A stretch of DNA of 17,568 nucleotides from JACCXG01 sp963785755 (GTDB lineage: Bacteria; Acidobacteriota; Vicinamibacteria; Vicinamibacterales; 2-12-FULL-66-21). Both the position numbers and the translations under genes were made by a program. The notes beneath the pieces are model-generated. The model searched no databases and was not told the origin of the DNA. It was given only the letters and a program-made list of their open reading frames with translations. Where the stretch lies: positions 1 through 17,568 of the forward strand of contig CAWAXG010000076.1 of the NCBI GenBank assembly GCA_963785755.1. Direction: 5' to 3'. Below are positions 15,698-17,568 of this stretch, one piece after another. Numbering within the stretch: position 1 is the stretch's first letter; each line of letters opens with the position of its first letter.

Positions 15698-16111
15698 ATG
15701 GACATCACCATCAACGTGACCGACGGCGTGCCGATCTATCGGCAGATCGTCAACCAGGTCAAATACTTAGTGGCATCAGGGCTGCTCCTGCCCGGCGAAG
15801 AGCTTCCGCCCATCCGGACGCTGGCGCTGCAGCTGAAGGTCACGCCAAACACGATCGTGAAGGCGTACGGCGAATTGGAGATCGCGGGAGTCGCTTACTC
15901 GCGCCGCGGCTCGGGCACGTTCGTCTCGGAAGGGCGTCCGCAGCTGGCGCTCCGGGAACGGCGCCGCATCATCGAGCAGCGCATCGACGCCCTGCTGGCC
16001 GAGGCGCACCAGTTGAACTTCACCGCGGACGACATCCTCCGGATGGTCCGCGAACGCAAAGCGGCCATGGATCCCGGGACCACCGCCGAACCGGCGGACG
16101 TGGAGAAATAG
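15698..16111 (+). CDS. GntR-family transcriptional regulator, YtrA subfamily
   Basis: Protein of 137 residues: a winged helix-turn-helix DNA-binding domain with only a short C-terminal tail, the layout of the YtrA subfamily. The text PIYRQIVNQVKYLVASG, LPPIRTLALQLKVTPNTIVK, AYGELEIAG and RRGSGTFVSE covers the whole GntR domain (about residues 12-78); the tail (about 85-125) is helical and should serve in dimerisation. YtrA-type repressors control the ABC transporter genes that follow them, often in response to cell-envelope stress; here the ATPase ATG comes one base after the stop. No strong Shine-Dalgarno is visible before 15698, but this start places the domain at the N-terminus as usual. 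A palindrome in its promoter supports autoregulation. Confidence 0.93.
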   Translation: MDITINVTDGVPIYRQIVNQVKYLVASGLLLPGEELPPIRTLALQLKVTPNTIVKAYGELEIAGVAYSRRGSGTFVSEGRPQLALRERRRIIEQRIDALLAEAHQLNFTADDILRMVRERKAAMDPGTTAEPADVEK

Positions 16112-16112
16112 C

Positions 16113-17568
16113 ATGGGACAGATAGTCGACGTCAACGACCTCTCGCGATCGTTCGGCAGTAAGAGCGCGCTCGACGGAGTGTCCTTCCGCGCCACCGCGG
16201 GCCAGGTCTACGGCCTCGTGGGCGCCAACGGCGCCGGCAAGACGACGCTCCTCAAGCATCTGCTCGGGCTGCTGCGCGCCGCCACCGGCTCGGTGCGCGT
16301 CTTCGGCCTCGACCCGGTTCGCGACCCTGTCGGCGTGCTGAGCCGCGTCGGCTACCTCTCCGAGGAACGCGAGCTGCCGGAGTGGATGCGCGTCGACGAG
16401 CTGATGCGCTACACGCAGGCCTTCCATCCGACGTGGGATGCGTCGTATGCGCGCGAGCTGCTCGAGTCGTTCGCGCTGGATCCGTCCAAGAAGGTCAAGG
16501 AGCTCTCGAAGGGCATGCGCGCCCAGGCCGGCCTGATCGCGGCGGTGGCCCATCGTCCCGAGCTGCTGATTCTGGACGAGCCCTCCTCCGGCCTCGACGC
16601 GGTGGTGCGCCGCGACATCCTCGACGCCATCGTCCGCACCGTGGCCGATGACGGGCGGACGGTGATCTTCTCGTCGCATCTGCTCGACGAGGTGGAGCGG
16701 ATGTCGGACCACGTGACGCTGATGCACCACGGGCGCGTGACGCTGAGCGGCGCACTCGACGACGTGCGCCGCGGCTACCAGCGCAGCCGCGTGCGGTTCG
16801 TCGAGCACTTCGATCAACCGCCCGTCCTCGAGACCGCGCTGGCCATGGAAGGTGGTGGCCGCACGTGGAGCGTCGTCCACAGCGGATCGCTCGAGCAGTT
16901 CCATCACTCGGTCCTTGCGCTCGGCGGTGAGGTCGTCGAATCGCGCGACGCCACGCTCGAAGAAATCTTCCTGGCGCGCGCCGGCCGCAGCCGCCAGCCG
17001 GTGGAGGCGGCATGGCCATGCGGTCGCCGCATCCTCGCGATGCTGTGGGAGATCTGGCGGGTGACACGCGTCGAGGCCGCGTGGAAGCTTGCTCTTGGGA
17101 TCGTTGGGGGACTCGCCGTATTGGCCCTGTGCGCTACCGTTGCGCCTGCCGACAATGCGAAGAAGTATGAGGACATCATGGACAACGGCGCGGCGGCCGC
17201 CATGATCCTCCTCGTCCTGCCGCACTTAGTGAGCTGGCTATCTCTTGCGAGGCTCAATGGCGGTCGACCCGGCTTTCCGCTCTATCTCCATTACACCCGT
17301 CCGGTTCGGACGGCAGTCATCGTCGGGCTTCCGATGGCGTATCTCACCGCCATGTCGTCGGCGGTATACCTCGTGTCGGCGCTTCTGCTGAGGGTGACCT
17401 CGGGCTATGCGTTCCCACTACTGCCCGTCGCCGCATGGATCGCGGCCCTCACCCTGATCGGGTTGGCGGCGACCTGGTCGACCCGTAACAGGACCATTCA
17501 GGTGTGCGTGATGATATTTGCCATCACGAAAGCCTTTGGATTGGCCATGGAGCGCCTTACCGCAGTGG
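16113..17568 (+). CDS. ABC exporter ATPase joined in frame to a permease (partial)
   Basis: The frame from 16113 is open to the window's end, 485 codons with no stop. Residues 1 to about 300 form an ABC ATPase of the YtrB type: Walker A GANGAGKTT (37-45), Q-loop region YLSEERELPEW with Glu in place of Gln, signature ELSKGMRAQ (LSKGM rather than LSGGQ, common in this group), Walker B LLILDEP (151-157) and H-loop His189. GGAG at 16102-16105 serves as ribosome binding site. Where a stop would be expected (after LARAGR), the frame runs on through about 15 residues to Met310 and MLWEIWRVTRVEAAWKLALG, which looks like a permease N-terminus. It could be a true fusion or result from one indel that removed the ATPase stop. 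The substrate is unknown; the GntR partner suggests envelope stress or antimicrobial export. Confidence 0.85.
   Translation, partial: MGQIVDVNDLSRSFGSKSALDGVSFRATAGQVYGLVGANGAGKTTLLKHLLGLLRAATGSVRVFGLDPVRDPVGVLSRVGYLSEERELPEWMRVDELMRYTQAFHPTWDASYARELLESFALDPSKKVKELSKGMRAQAGLIAAVAHRPELLILDEPSSGLDAVVRRDILDAIVRTVADDGRTVIFSSHLLDEVERMSDHVTLMHHGRVTLSGALDDVRRGYQRSRVRFVEHFDQPPVLETALAMEGGGRTWSVVHSGSLEQFHHSVLALGGEVVESRDATLEEIFLARAGRSRQPVEAAWPCGRRILAMLWEIWRVTRVEAAWKLALGIVGGLAVLALCATVAPADNAKKYEDIMDNGAAAAMILLVLPHLVSWLSLARLNGGRPGFPLYLHYTRPVRTAVIVGLPMAYLTAMSSAVYLVSALLLRVTSGYAFPLLPVAAWIAALTLIGLAATWSTRNRTIQVCVMIFAITKAFGLAMERLTAV
17040..17568 (+). other. Permease portion of the ABC transporter (partial; alternative start at 17040)
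   Basis: From Met310 of the joined frame the text is that of an ABC-2-like permease: hydrophobic segments ALGIVGGLAVLALCATV, AAAMILLVLPHLVSWLSLA, AVIVGLPMAYLTAMSSAVYL and FPLLPVAAWIAALTLIGLAA, with the soluble stretch RLNGGRPGFPLYLHYTRPVR between them. If the ATPase normally ends before this point, ATG 17040 would be the start of a separate gene. A frame shifted by one ends at 17064, overlapping that ATG by 25 bases. The protein continues beyond the right edge. Confidence 0.6.

Noticed and set aside
16020..17225. Minus-strand open frame of 401 codons opposite GntR and the ABC genes
   Set aside because: The plus strand carries unambiguous GntR and ABC motifs; the antisense text is His/Arg-rich filler.
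1..17568. CRISPR arrays, tRNA or rRNA genes, insertion-sequence transposases
   Set aside because: No regularly spaced repeats, RNA gene signatures or transposase motifs were seen on either strand.

Overview
The window is high-GC DNA that looks like an Acidobacteriota genome, most likely of the Vicinamibacteria type. That placement is inference from gene content: an ECF sigma factor of the TIGR02999 type overlapping a PknB-like kinase with a TPR-like C-terminal region, Oar-like and CirA-like TonB receptors, arabinan/xylan-type secreted enzymes, and a YtrA-type GntR regulator with an ABC exporter. No marker gene (rRNA, tRNA) is present.

Layout, left to right. (1) 1-2514, minus strand: sigma factor overlapping a Ser/Thr kinase that leaves the window at base 1. 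(2) 2643-3236, plus: small secreted beta-rich lipoprotein. (3) 3300-7050: remains of a plant-polysaccharide locus. A GH43-type gene (minus) has lost most of its catalytic domain and overlaps, by ATGA, a secreted protein cut off after about 55 residues. Divergent from it are two tandem CE1-like esterases (plus), then a scrap of an Oar-like TonB receptor. A perfect 14-bp LacI-type palindrome lies between the divergent genes. (4) 7105-12251: a TonB-dependent receptor (minus) and a very long Tat-exported multicopper oxidase (plus), sharing an 87-bp intergenic region with nested inverted repeats. (5) 12256-14487: a domain scrap, then a polytopic membrane protein with GT-C/YfhO-like features. (6) 14597-15577: a PPP-type metallophosphoesterase. 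(7) 15628-17568: promoter/operator, GntR (YtrA-type) regulator, ABC ATPase joined in frame to the start of its permease, running off the right edge.

The most important caveat is the number of single-base indels. The kinase, GH43, both esterases and the oxidase can only be read through by changing frame. At many of these sites adding one base to a G/C run restores the family motif. This points to sequencing or assembly error more than to gene decay, so those enzymes may be intact in the organism. The large GH43 deletion and the truncated genes cannot be explained that way and are either true deletions or misassembly.

I found no convincing new multi-gene system. The best leads are the two operator-like palindromes (4300-4313 and 15646-15665), the oversized oxidase paired with a TonB receptor, and the ATPase-permease fusion.
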